Counted from the first letter of the stretch, positions 27,185-36,933 are shown. The stretch is DNA of 64,000 bases from Vibrio sp. LaRot3 (GCF_027587025.1 NZ_JAPPTI010000001.1:186001-250000), one strand, 5' to 3'. Numbers and translations are program-made. Notes: generated by a model not told the origin, from the letters alone.

Positions 27185-29056
27185 ATGAAATTTAGCCAAA
27201 AGATAGTTGCAGCCTCTTCTGCGCTGCTGCTGGTCACAGTGGTGTTGCTATCCGTTCAGCAACTTATGCTAGTAAAGCAAGAAGTAGAAAAATTAGTAGA
27301 TACCAGTCTTACCGAGATCGAACAAGGGGTTAGCGGAGCAGTAAGCGCTGAGATGAATAGCAAGCGAGATCTTGCTAAATCAACCACCGAAATTATTCAG
27401 CTTTCACCTTTTGACGGTTCTTATGTTGCTGATATTCTCGAGACTCCAACTGTTAAGCAAGGGTTTCTAGCCGTAGGTTTTGGCTATGAATCTGATGGTT
27501 CCGTTATTGAAAACGATGATGGTTGGGAAGCTGATTCAAGCTACGATCCTCGCAAACGTCCTTGGTATATTGATGCCAAAGCTAAAGGTCGCGTTGTTGT
27601 TACTGACCCGTATGTGGACGTATCAACTAAGAAGGTGATCATCTCGATTGGTACGCCAGTGAAAGACAATGGTACTTTTGTTGCTGGTATGTTCTATGAC
27701 CTTGAGCTTACCGGTCTTGCGTATTTGGTTAATCAGACTAATCTTCTTGACGCCGGTTACCTATTTATTGTGACTCAAGACGGTACTACCATTGCCCACC
27801 CAGACTCCAACAACAATGGTGAGAAGCTTTCTTCTTATCTGCCGGAGATTGAAATCAAAGAAGGTAAGCAGCGTTTTGAAAAAGACGGTACGCCTTACCT
27901 TGTGCGCTTTACCGAAGTCGGCTCTGAAGGCTGGTATGTGGGTTCGATTGTTGATGAGTCCATCGCTTTTGAAACCATTTCAGAAATGCGTAGCAGTTCA
28001 ATCATCTATATTATTATCGCTCTCGTATTGAGCGTGATTGGTCTTTCATTTTTGATTAAGTTTTTGATGAAACCATTGGGTGAGCTAAACGCTGCGATTC
28101 AAGATGTGGCATCAGGTCAAGGAGATTTAACCAAGCGATTAGATACCAATACCGATGCTGAGTTTGCTGAGCTGGCACGCGGATTCAATACCTTTACTGA
28201 AAACTTGCAGCAGCAGATTATTCAGTCGAAAGCGATTGGCGCAGAAATCTTAAGCGGAACCGAAATGGCGGTAAGCAGCGCACAACAATCTTCAACGGCA
28301 GTACATAGTCAGCTTGAAGAATTAGAGCAGCTGGCCACGGCTATGAATGAAATGTCGGTTACAGCAACCGAAGTTGCGAATAATGCCCAAGGTGCAGCTG
28401 AAGCGGTTAAAGAAGCCGATCAAGCGACGATTGAAGGCTCTGATGTGGTGAGCGATACAACAGATGCCATTAACCAGCTTTCAATGCGTGTAGATCAGGC
28501 GGTTGAAGAGGTTGTTGGGCTTGAGTCTGCTACCTCGAATATCGAAACTATCTTGAAAGTTATCAACGATATTGCTGACCAAACTAACTTGCTGGCACTT
28601 AATGCCGCTATCGAAGCCGCGCGAGCAGGGGACTCTGGTCGAGGCTTTGCTGTTGTTGCTGATGAAGTGCGTACTTTGGCGCAGAGAACTCAGGAATCAA
28701 CCACTGAGATCCGCAACATGATTGAGCAATTGCAAGTGGGTGCGAGTTCTGTATCGAATGCAATGAACGAAAGTAAATCAACAGCGGATATTGCAGTCGA
28801 GAGAGCGCAACAAGCGGATGCATCTCTGCAAGTGATTCGAACGATCATTCAACGCATCACCGATATGAACCTGCAAATAGCCTCTGCGGCAGAAGAGCAA
28901 AGCTTGGTTTCTGAAGAAATCAACAGCAATACAGTTCGTATTAAAGATCTCTCTACTCAAGTGTCAGAGTCGGCTAATAAATCGAACGTAGCAATGCAAC
29001 AACAAACAGAGAATGTGCGTAAGCAAGACGAGTTATTGAATAAGTTTATTGTTTAA
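27185..29056 (+). CDS. Methyl-accepting chemotaxis protein with dCache sensor
   Basis: A 623-residue chemoreceptor. Transmembrane segment 1 is at about residues 9-30. The periplasmic part (about residues 31-272) is a double-Cache domain with the pattern [13 protein letters not shown] and [20 protein letters not shown], the arrangement used by amine- and amino-acid-sensing vibrio receptors. Transmembrane segment 2 is at about residues 273-295, followed by HAMP (to about 350) and the signalling hairpin, whose tip contains [29 protein letters not shown]. The C-terminus lacks a CheR-tethering NWxxF pentapeptide. Ligand cannot be named from sequence alone. It is monocistronic, with its own sigma-28 promoter and terminator. 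Confidence 0.93.
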   Translation: MKFSQKIVAASSALLLVTVVLLSVQQLMLVKQEVEKLVDTSLTEIEQGVSGAVSAEMNSKRDLAKSTTEIIQLSPFDGSYVADILETPTVKQGFLAVGFGYESDGSVIENDDGWEADSSYDPRKRPWYIDAKAKGRVVVTDPYVDVSTKKVIISIGTPVKDNGTFVAGMFYDLELTGLAYLVNQTNLLDAGYLFIVTQDGTTIAHPDSNNNGEKLSSYLPEIEIKEGKQRFEKDGTPYLVRFTEVGSEGWYVGSIVDESIAFETISEMRSSSIIYIIIALVLSVIGLSFLIKFLMKPLGELNAAIQDVASGQGDLTKRLDTNTDAEFAELARGFNTFTENLQQQIIQSKAIGAEILSGTEMAVSSAQQSSTAVHSQLEELEQLATAMNEMSVTATEVANNAQGAAEAVKEADQATIEGSDVVSDTTDAINQLSMRVDQAVEEVVGLESATSNIETILKVINDIADQTNLLALNAAIEAARAGDSGRGFAVVADEVRTLAQRTQESTTEIRNMIEQLQVGASSVSNAMNESKSTADIAVERAQQADASLQVIRTIIQRITDMNLQIASAAEEQSLVSEEINSNTVRIKDLSTQVSESANKSNVAMQQQTENVRKQDELLNKFIV

Positions 29057-29084
29057 CGCTAGCTCAAAATAGAACGCCAGAAAC

Positions 29085-29112
29085 AAAAACGCCAGCGAAA
29101 GCTGGCGTTTTT
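29085..29112 (+). terminator. Bidirectional terminator between the chemoreceptor and bcp
   Basis: AAAAACGCCAGC-GAAA-GCTGGCGTTTTT; a GNRA-type loop and T runs on both strands serve the two convergent genes. Confidence 0.9.
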
Positions 29113-29126
29113 ATATCAGCGATAAA

Positions 29127-29597
29127 CTATTTGTTTTCGTTTAGGTAGTTCAGTACCACTTCATGATGATCTTTGGTTTTGAACTTGTTGAATACATGTT
29201 CAATCATACCTTGTTCGTTGATCAAGAAGCTGATGCGGTGAAGGCCATCATATACCTTACCCATGAACTTCTTCTCGCCCCACACTCCAAATTGCTCAGC
29301 AACTGCGTGGTCTTCATCAGACAGTAACGTGAAGTTGAGGTTATCTCGCTCGATAAACTTACCTAGGCGTTTTACAGGGTCAATGCTGACACCTAAAACC
29401 ACAACGTTGTGAGCGTCTAATTCTGCTTTGGTATCACGCAGACCTTGCGCTTGAACAGTACAACCCGGTGTCATCGCTTTTGGGTAGAAGTAGAAAAGCA
29501 CTTTCTTACCAGCAAAATCAGACAGTGACACTGTGTTGCCATCTTGGTCGAGCAGTGAAAAGGCGGGAGCGGGAGCGCCTGCAGTGAGCGTATTCAT
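29127..29597 (-). CDS. bcp: Thiol peroxidase Bcp/PrxQ (single-cysteine form)
   Basis: A 156-residue cytosolic peroxiredoxin of the Bcp/PrxQ group that reduces hydroperoxides with electrons from thioredoxin or glutaredoxin. The peroxidatic cysteine is residue 46 in AMTPGCTVQAQGLRD. In E. coli Bcp the resolving cysteine follows five residues later (CTVQACG); here that position is glutamine, and no other cysteine occurs in the protein. It would therefore have to work as a 1-Cys enzyme. It is 12 bp downstream of gcvR, the usual gcvR-bcp pair. Confidence 0.95.
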   Translation of the reverse strand: MNTLTAGAPAPAFSLLDQDGNTVSLSDFAGKKVLFYFYPKAMTPGCTVQAQGLRDTKAELDAHNVVVLGVSIDPVKRLGKFIERDNLNFTLLSDEDHAVAEQFGVWGEKKFMGKVYDGLHRISFLINEQGMIEHVFNKFKTKDHHEVVLNYLNENK

Positions 29598-29609
29598 GGA
29601 GATTCCTTT

Positions 29610-30152
29610 TTATTGGCTGTTTTTTATGAAGTTCAATGACCCTTTTACGCTGAGCTCGGCGCAGAGTTCATTGAACTCTTCTTGAATTTGCATCAAGTTA
29701 CACTCTGAATCAACCAAGGCAGTTAATGCCAGATGAAACTGGTCCGAATCGGCATGAAGTTTGTCTTTCTCATGAGTTTGAGCACTTAAGGAAGAGAGAC
29801 CGATTTGCTTGTTGGCAAAGAACTTAGTGAACTTTTCCGTCAGTCCCGGTTTATCATCAGACTCGATAAATACTTCTAGAGTGTATGAGTTATTAGGATG
29901 ATCATGTTTCGAGGTACGCTTCATCATGGTAATTAGGTCATGCTCTTGACCGAGAAGCGGCAGTGTCGTTTCTACGCGAGTGATGGCGGCGTTGTTACCA
30001 GAAAGCAACATGATTAAGGTGAATTCATTGCCAAAAAGGGCAATGCGACTATCAACAATATTGCAGCCAGAACGAGTTACTAAATGTACCACTTGATTGC
30101 ATACGCCTGGGCGGTCGGTTCCTACAGCGGTAATCACCAGATGCTGAGTCAT
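29610..30152 (-). CDS. gcvR: Glycine cleavage system regulatory protein GcvR
   Basis: A 180-residue protein with two ACT domains: the first begins LVITAVGTDRPGVCNQVV, the second begins SYTLEVFIESDDKPGLTEKF at about residue 88. In E. coli GcvR binds glycine and blocks the activator GcvA, repressing the glycine cleavage operon. It is divergent from dapA and followed by bcp, the arrangement known from enteric bacteria and vibrios. Confidence 0.94.
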   Translation of the reverse strand: MTQHLVITAVGTDRPGVCNQVVHLVTRSGCNIVDSRIALFGNEFTLIMLLSGNNAAITRVETTLPLLGQEHDLITMMKRTSKHDHPNNSYTLEVFIESDDKPGLTEKFTKFFANKQIGLSSLSAQTHEKDKLHADSDQFHLALTALVDSECNLMQIQEEFNELCAELSVKGSLNFIKNSQ

Positions 30153-30526
30153 AATATCACTTCGATTTCCTTACATTAGACAAATAGCTTAGCACAGTTG
30201 CTGGTGAGAAAAACGCCGCACAGGAGCATTTTTGAGTGATAGCTGAGTAATTGTACATTTCGCTCGATAAGCTTGACTGGCCTTTGACACAAGAGAAAGT
30301 AAAAGGCGTAATTTGCTCGCCTTCATTGAATACTTGACCAGTATCGAGAACCATTTCGATTCATAGCAACCTATTGTGCAATATGATGTAGGTCTGAATT
30401 CTGTATCTTGATGTCAGTTAGGTATAAATATTCATACTAATAGGCGATTTAAGCGCGTTTAATCGCTTGTGTTTTTGAATCGCATTAAAGTACCATGCAG
30501 AAAGAACCAAAATAAGGGAGATAGAC
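30153..30526. other. Divergent gcvR-dapA intergenic region
   Basis: 374 bp. It presumably holds promoters for gcvR (minus) and dapA (plus). The dapA ribosome site AGGGAGA at 30,514-30,520 is clear. I find no riboswitch-like structure or known operator here. Confidence 0.5.
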
Positions 30527-31405
30527 ATGTTTTCAGGAAGTATCGTAGCGCTAATTACACCATTCAATCTCGACGGAGAAGTGGATTACGTAAGCCTGAA
30601 GAAGCTGGTCGACCATCATGTCGAAGCTGGTACGGACGCTATCGTATCTGTTGGGACGACGGGTGAGTCTGCGACGTTAACTGTCGAAGAGCATGTCAAA
30701 GTAGTAGCAAAAACAGTTGAGTTTGCTGAAGGGCGTATTCCTGTAATTGCTGGTACTGGCGCAAACGCGACCCATGAAGCAGTGACATTTAGTCGATTAC
30801 TTAACAATTCAGGCATCGCAGGTTGCTTGAGTGTGACTCCGTATTACAATAAGCCAACTCAAGAAGGCTTGTTCCAACACTTTACCGCTATCGCAGAAGA
30901 AAGCGATGTGCCGCAAATTCTATACAATGTACCAGGACGTACAGGTGTTGACCTACTACCAGAGACAGTAGCGCGTTTAGCTAAACACGAAAACATTGTT
31001 GCTCTTAAAGATGCGACGGGTGATTTAGATAGAATTGCAATTCACCGTGAACTTTGTGGCAAAGATTTTATCTTATTAAGTGGGGATGATTCGACAGGCT
31101 TGGATTTTGTTCGTCTTGGCGGACAAGGTGTGATTTCTGTAACCAACAATATCGCAGCAAAAGACATGGCAGACATGTTCCGTTTGGCTGCGCAAGGTAA
31201 GTTTGACGAAGCTGAAATCATTAACCAGCGCTTGATGGCGCTACATAAGAATTTATTTGTCGAATCAAGCCCGATCCCAGTTAAGTGGGCAGCACATAAA
31301 ATGGGTCTTATCAGTAATGGTAACTTACGATTGCCGTTGACTGAATTGTCGGATAAAGCAAGACCGATTGTTGCTCAAGCCATGACTGAGGCTTGTATTT
31401 ACTAA
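30527..31405 (+). CDS. dapA: 4-hydroxy-tetrahydrodipicolinate synthase
   Basis: A 292-residue aldolase that condenses pyruvate and aspartate semialdehyde, the first step of the lysine and meso-diaminopimelate branch. All key residues sit at the E. coli positions: Schiff-base lysine K161 (in VALKDATGD), proton-relay T44, Y107 and Y133, and carboxylate-binding R138. The length is identical to E. coli DapA. It is followed by bamC after 54 bp containing a weak hairpin, the conserved dapA-bamC pairing. Confidence 0.98.
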   Translation: MFSGSIVALITPFNLDGEVDYVSLKKLVDHHVEAGTDAIVSVGTTGESATLTVEEHVKVVAKTVEFAEGRIPVIAGTGANATHEAVTFSRLLNNSGIAGCLSVTPYYNKPTQEGLFQHFTAIAEESDVPQILYNVPGRTGVDLLPETVARLAKHENIVALKDATGDLDRIAIHRELCGKDFILLSGDDSTGLDFVRLGGQGVISVTNNIAAKDMADMFRLAAQGKFDEAEIINQRLMALHKNLFVESSPIPVKWAAHKMGLISNGNLRLPLTELSDKARPIVAQAMTEACIY

Positions 31406-31417
31406 TTTATAATGGAT

Positions 31418-31446
31418 TGCTGAGGCTGCGGCCTCAGCATTTGTTT
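31418..31446 (+). terminator. Weak terminator or attenuator between dapA and bamC
   Basis: TGCTGAGGC-TGCG-GCCTCAGCA followed by TTTGTTT. The T tract is interrupted, so read-through into bamC is expected. Confidence 0.55.
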
Positions 31447-31459
31447 ATCAGGAGTTTCA

Positions 31460-32482
31460 ATGAAATTGTCATCCCAGCTAGTTGTTAGTTCGCTAGCTGT
31501 TTTTGTTTTAAGTGCATGTTCCGGAAACGCAAGTCAACGTCGTCAGGCGAAGGACGATTTTGAGTATCTCAATACTCCTACGTTTAGTGAATGGCAGTCT
31601 ATTGAAGGTGCTGAACCTCAATTTTACACCAACTACCAAGTGCCTCAAGGTGACTTCCAAGGTGGTATTGGCCCTCAAGTTGATATTCGACCACCGCAAC
31701 AGATTCTTGAATTGATTCCTGGTGCACGAATTGATCGTAAAGGTGGGGATGTCACTCTTTGGTTACTCCGAGCAACAGAAGCTGACAAAGTATGGTCACT
31801 GGCGCAAACCATGCTGAATGAGCGTGGTATCGGTATTCAAAACCAAACTGAAAACAGCGTTGAAACTGGATGGGTTACTTGGGTTTCAGAAGATGAAGAT
31901 CTACCGCTAAGCGCGCGTTACCAAATCTCTCGCGTAGCATCGAATGGTCGTCATGGTATTCATCTAGCATTGATCGATTGGCGTGAAGGTTCAGAAACTA
32001 AGCCCGTTACGCTGACCAATAAAGAGCGTTACAGCGCGCTAATGAGTAACTTAGTGACAGCTCGCTATGATTTGGATGTTCGCTTGGAAGCTGAGCGCAA
32101 AGCGCGTGAATTAGTGAAGAACATTCCAATCACTATGGGTACTGACCGTTCTGGCCTACCAGTTATTATTGCTCGTGCTCCTTACGATGTCTTGTGGCAG
32201 CGCCTACCTGATATCTTGCCAGCGATGGGCTTCCAGATTGAAGAACGCAACCGTTCGCAAGGTACTATCAAAGCGAAATATGCGACTCAGGATGATGAGT
32301 TCTGGCAAGAGATTGGTGTAAAACCAGTCGAGCTTAGATCGATTACCTATACCTTCCTATTTGGTGATCTTGGCAACCGTACATCAATCAACGTAACGGA
32401 TGCGAAAGGCAAACCAGTAGAAAGTGAACTGCTAAAAGATATGGTGCCAGTTTTGGCAGCAATGGCAGAGAAACATCAATAA
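31460..32482 (+). CDS. bamC: Outer membrane protein assembly factor BamC
   Basis: A 340-residue lipoprotein of the BAM complex that inserts beta-barrel proteins in the outer membrane. The signal peptide ends in the lipobox LSAC with the lipidated cysteine at residue 20. An unstructured N-terminal region that contacts BamD (about residues 21-95) is followed by two helix-grip domains. The overall length matches E. coli BamC (344). It is downstream of dapA as in E. coli. Confidence 0.94.
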   Translation: MKLSSQLVVSSLAVFVLSACSGNASQRRQAKDDFEYLNTPTFSEWQSIEGAEPQFYTNYQVPQGDFQGGIGPQVDIRPPQQILELIPGARIDRKGGDVTLWLLRATEADKVWSLAQTMLNERGIGIQNQTENSVETGWVTWVSEDEDLPLSARYQISRVASNGRHGIHLALIDWREGSETKPVTLTNKERYSALMSNLVTARYDLDVRLEAERKARELVKNIPITMGTDRSGLPVIIARAPYDVLWQRLPDILPAMGFQIEERNRSQGTIKAKYATQDDEFWQEIGVKPVELRSITYTFLFGDLGNRTSINVTDAKGKPVESELLKDMVPVLAAMAEKHQ

Positions 32483-32508
32483 TATTTCTCGCGCATTTAC
32501 GTAGATAC

Positions 32509-32541
32509 AAAAAAGCTGACTCAAATGAGTCAGCTTTTTTT
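32509..32541 (+). terminator. Bidirectional terminator between bamC and the antiporter gene
   Basis: AAAAAAGCTGACTC-AAAT-GAGTCAGCTTTTTTT, long stem with T runs both ways. Confidence 0.9.
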
Positions 32542-32559
32542 ATGCTTGTTGGCGGGGGA

Positions 32560-33885
32560 TTACAGAACCATTGCTGCTAACCAACCAAAGGCAATCAGTG
32601 GTAGGTTGTAGTGAATAAAGGTCGGTACAACCGTTTCCCAAATGTGCTCATGCTGCCCATCAGCATTTAGACCGGATGTCGGGCCTAATGTTGAGTCAGA
32701 AGCTGGCGAACCAGCATCACCTAGCGCCGCAGCAGTACCTACAAGGGCGATGGTTGCCATAGGAGAGAAACCAAATGCTGCTGCTAGCGGTACATAGATA
32801 GTTGCGATGATTGGAATGGTTGAGAACGAAGAACCAATCCCCATCGTCACTAATAGGCCTACGACAAGCATCAGTAGTGCCGCAAGTGGCTTATTGTCAC
32901 CAATACTGGTCGATAACGCTTCAACCAAAGATTCAACGCCACCAGTTTGCTTCATTACCGCCGCAAAACCTGCTGCAGAAATCATAATGAAACCAATCAT
33001 CGCCATCATGTGCACGCCTTTGGTGAACACATCGTGGGTTTCTTTCCATGCGATGACGCCACCGAAGGTAAACACCATAAAGCCAGCAAGAGCACCAATA
33101 ATCATTGAGCCAGTGGTAAGCTGCACAGCAAGTGCGGCAACAATACCTGCCGCAGCAATAACGATGTTTTTCTTATTGATGCTTTGGGTTTGTTGTTCAG
33201 CAGAAGTATGTGCAGTTTCTGCGTACTCTCGAGGTTTACGGTAAGTAAATAGCACTGCTGTAAGCAGGCCAAACAACATGCCGGCTGCTGGCAGTAACAT
33301 TGCCGTTGGCACTTGGCTAGCCACAACGTTATCTAGGCCATTGTCATGCAGGTTCTTAAGCAGAATGTTATTGAGGAAGATACCGCCAAAACCCACTGGT
33401 AACACCATGTATGGTGTGATTAAGCCGAAGGTCAGCACACAAGCAACCATACGACGGTCGAGTTTGAGTTTGGCAAATACGCCCAGCAAAGGTGGAATAA
33501 GAATAGGAATAAAGGCGATATGAACGGGAATGACGTTCTGAGACGACATTGTCACTAACACTAAGGCAACCAGTACCGCGTATTTTAAGCCCGTTGAGGC
33601 TGCGCCACTTTCTTTACCGTGTAGACGTTTAATTACACTATTGGCCAATAGGTCGGTAATACCAGATTTAGAAATCGCCACAGCGAAAGTACCAAGCATT
33701 GCGTAGCTCAGTGCGATTGTCGCACCGCCACCAAGGCCGCTTTCAAATGCTGAGACCGCATCGTTTAAACTCATACCAGATACGAGACCACCGACAATTG
33801 CACTGAATGTCAGGGCGACCACAACATTCACGCGCATCAGTGCTAGTACTAGCATGATACAGACAGAAATTACAACAGGGTTCAT
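32560..33885 (-). CDS. NhaC/YuiF-type Na+/H+ antiporter-family membrane protein
   Basis: A 441-residue inner-membrane protein with about eleven or twelve hydrophobic segments spread over the whole length. Features of this ion-transporter family are the [26 protein letters not shown] block (about residues 50-75) and the repeat-related [20 protein letters not shown] block near the C-terminus (about residues 385-405). Members exchange sodium for protons or for amino acids; the exact substrate cannot be read from sequence. It lies between bamC and rnt, with rnt upstream on the same strand and 29 bp between them. Confidence 0.82.
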   Translation of the reverse strand: MNPVVISVCIMLVLALMRVNVVVALTFSAIVGGLVSGMSLNDAVSAFESGLGGGATIALSYAMLGTFAVAISKSGITDLLANSVIKRLHGKESGAASTGLKYAVLVALVLVTMSSQNVIPVHIAFIPILIPPLLGVFAKLKLDRRMVACVLTFGLITPYMVLPVGFGGIFLNNILLKNLHDNGLDNVVASQVPTAMLLPAAGMLFGLLTAVLFTYRKPREYAETAHTSAEQQTQSINKKNIVIAAAGIVAALAVQLTTGSMIIGALAGFMVFTFGGVIAWKETHDVFTKGVHMMAMIGFIMISAAGFAAVMKQTGGVESLVEALSTSIGDNKPLAALLMLVVGLLVTMGIGSSFSTIPIIATIYVPLAAAFGFSPMATIALVGTAAALGDAGSPASDSTLGPTSGLNADGQHEHIWETVVPTFIHYNLPLIAFGWLAAMVL

Positions 33886-33914
33886 AATTAACTCATTGAT
33901 TGTGTTTACAATTA

Positions 33915-34565
33915 TTATTCTTCGACATCATCTGTAATTGGCCAGCCACCAAGAGCTTTCCATTTATTGACGATGCCACAGAAGAGCTCTGCGGTTTTTT
34001 GTGTATCGTATAGCGCAGAATGGGCTTCTTTATTGTCAAATTCCATCCCGGCAGTTTTGCATGCTTTAGCCAGAACGGTTTGGCCGTAGGCAAGGCCACT
34101 TAACGCGGCAGTATCAAAAGTTGCAAAGGGGTGGAACGGGACTCGTTTTAACTTGCTACGTTCACTCGCTTCCATGACGAAGCTGTGGTCGAAAGTGGCA
34201 TTATGAGCAACGATGATCGCACGACTACAGTCGGCGGCTTTTTGCTCTTTGCGTACAAGTTTATAGATTTCTTTGAGCGCTTCAGACTCAGTAACCGCGC
34301 CACGGAGTGGGCTAAATGGGTCATGAATGCCAGTGAACTCAAGCGCTTCTTTCTCTAAATTTGCGCCCTCAAAGGGTTCAACATGAAAGTGAATCGTCGA
34401 CGCTGGATGAAGATCGCCATGTTCATCCATTTGTAAGGTGATAGCACAAATTTCAAGTAGTGCGTCAGTTTTAGCGTTAAATCCCGCGGTTTCGACATCG
34501 ATAACCACTGGGAAATAGCCGCGAAAGCGTTTTTTAAGCGTCAATGCTTCGTTTTCTACAGTCAT
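33915..34565 (-). CDS. rnt: Ribonuclease T
   Basis: A 216-residue DEDDh exoribonuclease that trims the 3' ends of tRNA, 5S and 23S rRNA and turns over the tRNA CCA end. The acidic motifs are visible: VIDVETAGF (Exo I, about residues 18-26), [11 protein letters not shown] (Exo II, about residues 120-130) and [15 protein letters not shown] (Exo III, about residues 180-194). The length equals that of E. coli RNase T (215). The ribosome site and promoter lie in the 278-bp divergent gap to motY. Confidence 0.96.
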   Translation of the reverse strand: MTVENEALTLKKRFRGYFPVVIDVETAGFNAKTDALLEICAITLQMDEHGDLHPASTIHFHVEPFEGANLEKEALEFTGIHDPFSPLRGAVTESEALKEIYKLVRKEQKAADCSRAIIVAHNATFDHSFVMEASERSKLKRVPFHPFATFDTAALSGLAYGQTVLAKACKTAGMEFDNKEAHSALYDTQKTAELFCGIVNKWKALGGWPITDDVEE

Positions 34566-34843
34566 GTTTAGTTAATTTTGTGTGATTTGAAAGGCATTAT
34601 TGCAGATTCTATCTGCAATACCAATCGCCAATAGCAGGAGATATTGCCTTGCAATTGCGTTGCTCTCATCATCAAGCGGTGAGCGCTTAGACGTTGTTTT
34701 CGTTTGCTGTTGATAAAAGCGACAACAAAATGAGTATTCGCTAGTATCGTTAAAAGTTGGCGGGCTTTTTGCTTTATAGTTAGCATCAACAATCAGCGGC
34801 AAGTTAGTGCCGTGTGTGACATATTTAAGAGTAAAGTGAAAAC

Positions 34844-35725
34844 ATGAAGAAGCGGTTAGCCACAAGCGTAGCACTCTCAATGATTTCTATTGCAGCACCA
34901 AGTGTTGCGATGGATAAACACTACGTGGCGACACCTCAACAGTCTCAGTGGCAAATGGTAGTCAATACACCACTAGAATGCCGTTTAGTACATCCTATCC
35001 CCAATTATGGCGATGCGGTGTTCTCTTCTCATGCCAGTAAAAAACTCAATTTAGATTTCGAATTGAAAATGAAACGCCCAATGGGTGAAACTCGTGACGT
35101 TTCATTGGTTTCTATGCCTCCTGCTTGGCGCCCGGGAGAGGGCGCAGATCGCATGACAAGCATTCGTTTCTTTAAACAGTTTGATGGTTATGTTGGTGGT
35201 CAAACTGCGTGGAGTTTACTGAGCGAGCTTGAGAAGGGCCGTTATCCAACATTCAGTTATCAGGAATGGCAAAGTCGAGATCAACGAGTAGAAGTCGCGC
35301 TTTCCTCGGTTCTATTTCAACCTAAGTACAACGTGTTCAGTGATTGTATTGCCAACTTGTTGCCATATAGCTTTGAAGATATTTCTTTCACCATTCTTCA
35401 TTATGATCGCTCAAGCGTTCAGTTAAACAAGGCATCGCAGAAACGTTTAGCACAAATTGCTGAGTATATTCGTCACAACCAAGACATTGATTTGGTGCTC
35501 GTGTCGACTTATACCGATTCAGAAGACAGTAAAAGTGCTAGTCAGCAATTGTCGGAGCAACGTGCGGAAGTACTGAGAAATTACTTTGAGTCGATTGGTT
35601 TGCCAGAAGATCGCATTCAGGTACAAGGTTACGGTAAGCGCCGCCCAGTGGCAGATAATGCCTCACCAATTGGCAAAGACAAAAACCGTCGCGTTGTGAT
35701 TTCGTTAGGTCGAACTAACGTATAA
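34844..35725 (+). CDS. motY: Sodium-type flagellar motor protein MotY
   Basis: A 293-residue periplasmic protein of the T ring that, with MotX, anchors the PomA/PomB stator around the sodium-driven polar flagellum. A signal peptide covers about residues 1-22. The N-terminal half is the MotY-specific domain that binds MotX and the basal body; the C-terminal half (about residues 175-290) is an OmpA-like peptidoglycan-binding domain with [15 protein letters not shown] and [13 protein letters not shown]...NRRV. Its presence indicates a sodium-driven polar flagellum. In V. parahaemolyticus motY is transcribed by sigma-28; I found only a poor match upstream here. Confidence 0.95.
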   Translation: MKKRLATSVALSMISIAAPSVAMDKHYVATPQQSQWQMVVNTPLECRLVHPIPNYGDAVFSSHASKKLNLDFELKMKRPMGETRDVSLVSMPPAWRPGEGADRMTSIRFFKQFDGYVGGQTAWSLLSELEKGRYPTFSYQEWQSRDQRVEVALSSVLFQPKYNVFSDCIANLLPYSFEDISFTILHYDRSSVQLNKASQKRLAQIAEYIRHNQDIDLVLVSTYTDSEDSKSASQQLSEQRAEVLRNYFESIGLPEDRIQVQGYGKRRPVADNASPIGKDKNRRVVISLGRTNV

Positions 35726-35750
35726 TGTGGTCAGATAATTGTAGAAAAGT

Positions 35751-35778
35751 AAAAACCAGCCGTTTGGCTGGTTTTTTT
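35751..35778 (+). terminator. Terminator after motY
   Basis: AAAAACCAGCC-GTTT-GGCTGGTTTTTTT. Confidence 0.9.
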
Positions 35779-35817
35779 GTATTGGCGTGACTAAATCACC
35801 AATAAGGGGAAACTCTA

Positions 35818-36270
35818 TTAGTTTAGACGGAATTTCGCGATCAGGTTGCAATTTGTCGCGGTGTCGATGTCTTGCACCATGCGCGCAATTTTCGGATTTG
35901 GGTGGCGTTTCATGAACTCAATCAGCGCTTTTTTACAGCAGCCCATTGAATCAACGAATGCGTCACAATCACTGTTCGGACATTGGGGTACCAGTGTCAG
36001 CACCTTTTCCGAAGCCAGTTTTAAATATTTTAACTCATACTTTATATCACCCATGGTTCGCCAAAATGACGCCATGTTGTGACAAGAGATGACTGAAATC
36101 ATCAGACGGTCTTCTACGTCAATCGATTCAGAATCACCGATATCTTCGCTTAGAGTCAGAGCTTGTTGATAGTGAAGAATACTACGCAAATGATCTTTTT
36201 CTTTTAGAGCGATATCAGCCAGTAAAGTATGTTTCTCCCAGTCAGCGATACCCATTTCTTCAATCTCCAT
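35818..36270 (-). CDS. DUF2753-type small cysteine-containing protein behind a Fur box
   Basis: A 150-residue soluble protein, largely helical, of the pattern seen in the vibrio family DUF2753; I know no function for it. Residues about 10-70 look like one or two TPR-type helical pairs (ADIALKEKDHLRSILHYQQAL). The second half has six cysteines counting C79 region onward, clustered in PQCPNSDCDAFVDSMGCCKK plus one near the C-terminus. An alternative start five codons later (36255) has a better-spaced GGAG. A perfect Fur palindrome lies 24 bases upstream of the first start, so iron repression is likely. It has a separate transcript from gloA. Confidence 0.72.
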   Translation of the reverse strand: MEIEEMGIADWEKHTLLADIALKEKDHLRSILHYQQALTLSEDIGDSESIDVEDRLMISVISCHNMASFWRTMGDIKYELKYLKLASEKVLTLVPQCPNSDCDAFVDSMGCCKKALIEFMKRHPNPKIARMVQDIDTATNCNLIAKFRLN

Positions 36271-36293
36271 CTTCCAGATTCGATAAAGATTAA

Positions 36294-36310
36294 ATGATAA
36301 TGATTATCAT
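36294..36310 (-). promoter_or_regulatory. Perfect Fur box upstream of the DUF2753-type gene
   Basis: ATGATAAT-G-ATTATCAT, two exact 8-base arms, the core of the Fur consensus. It lies between the gloA 3' end and the minus-strand DUF2753-type gene, so that gene is the only downstream target. Confidence 0.85.
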
Positions 36311-36315
36311 GTAAA

Positions 36316-36358
36316 GTGTTAATAATTCACTGTGAAAGTTACAGCGAATTATTAACAC
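36316..36358 (-). other. Long imperfect hairpin between gloA and the Fur box
   Basis: GTGTTAATAATTC pairs with GAATTATTAACAC, and after one A/C mismatch CTGT pairs with ACAG around a 7-base loop, giving 17 paired bases. It could terminate the gloA transcript, but the following tract (TTTACAT on the minus strand) is not a strong T run. It is AT-rich and symmetric, so a protein operator is also possible. Confidence 0.6.
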
Positions 36359-36375
36359 TAATTTTACTTAGGCAA

Positions 36376-36792
36376 TTAGCCTTCTAGGCCAGCTGACGCT
36401 TGCGTATTTTGGATAAGTTCAATCATGTATCCGTCAGGATCTTTAACGAATGCGATATGAGTAGAACCACCTTTTACCGGGCCTGCTTCGCGGGTGACAT
36501 TACCGCCTGCCGCTTTGATCGCATCACAGGTTGCGTAAATGTCATCAACACCGATTGCGATATGACCAAACGCATTGCCAAGGTCGTACTCGCTTGTGCC
36601 CCAGTTGTATGTCAGTTCAATCACTGAACCTTGAGACTCATCACCGTAACCTAAGAAGGCCAGTGTGTATTTGTACTCTTCGTTATCGTGCTGACGTAGC
36701 AATGTCATGCCCATAACGTCAGTGTAAAATTGGATAGATTTATCTAAGTTACCCACGCGAAGCATGGTATGTAGAATGCGGCCATTTGCCAT
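36376..36792 (-). CDS. gloA: Lactoylglutathione lyase (glyoxalase I)
   Basis: A 138-residue metalloenzyme that converts the hemithioacetal of methylglyoxal and glutathione to lactoylglutathione. The four metal ligands fit the family pattern: H8 in [10 protein letters not shown], a glutamate in [10 protein letters not shown], a histidine in [10 protein letters not shown] and a glutamate in YMIELIQ. Length as in E. coli GloA (135). RNase T is nearby in E. coli too (gloA-rnt), although here other genes lie between them. Confidence 0.97.
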   Translation of the reverse strand: MANGRILHTMLRVGNLDKSIQFYTDVMGMTLLRQHDNEEYKYTLAFLGYGDESQGSVIELTYNWGTSEYDLGNAFGHIAIGVDDIYATCDAIKAAGGNVTREAGPVKGGSTHIAFVKDPDGYMIELIQNTQASAGLEG

Positions 36793-36905
36793 GGAAGTGC
36801 TCCAAAATTAAACAAAATTACGTTTTATCTTAGCACGGATTTATCTAAGGAAATGAGCCTTTTGCTTGATTGCTCAATAAGGTATGGGTATATTTGCTTA
36901 CCTTT

Positions 36906-36924
36906 GATAATGACTCTCATTAAG
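36906..36924 (+). promoter_or_regulatory. Fur box upstream of the siderophore-binding protein gene
   Basis: GATAATGACTCTCATTAAG matches the 19-base Fur consensus at 14 positions by my alignment, with both TGATAATGA and TCATTA arms clear. It ends 9 bases before the ATG, so Fur would cover the promoter start region or the ribosome site. Confidence 0.72.
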
Positions 36925-36933
36925 GTTTAAGGA

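Noticed and set aside
30157..30354. A 65-codon minus-strand open frame between gcvR and dapA.
   Set aside because: It lies directly ahead of gcvR in the divergent promoter region, has no recognisable domain and no clear ribosome site. A short upstream peptide cannot be excluded, but the sequence does not support it.
34750..34785. A possible sigma-28 promoter for motY (TAAAAGTT followed by GCTTTATA).
   Set aside because: The spacing is off by one and the -10 element matches only three of eight positions, so it is too weak to list, although motY is sigma-28 dependent in other vibrios.
34572..34880. A 102-codon minus-strand open frame between rnt and motY, overlapping the motY signal peptide region.
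   Set aside because: Its composition is unlike the neighbouring genes, and it overlaps the motY start and the promoter region of rnt.
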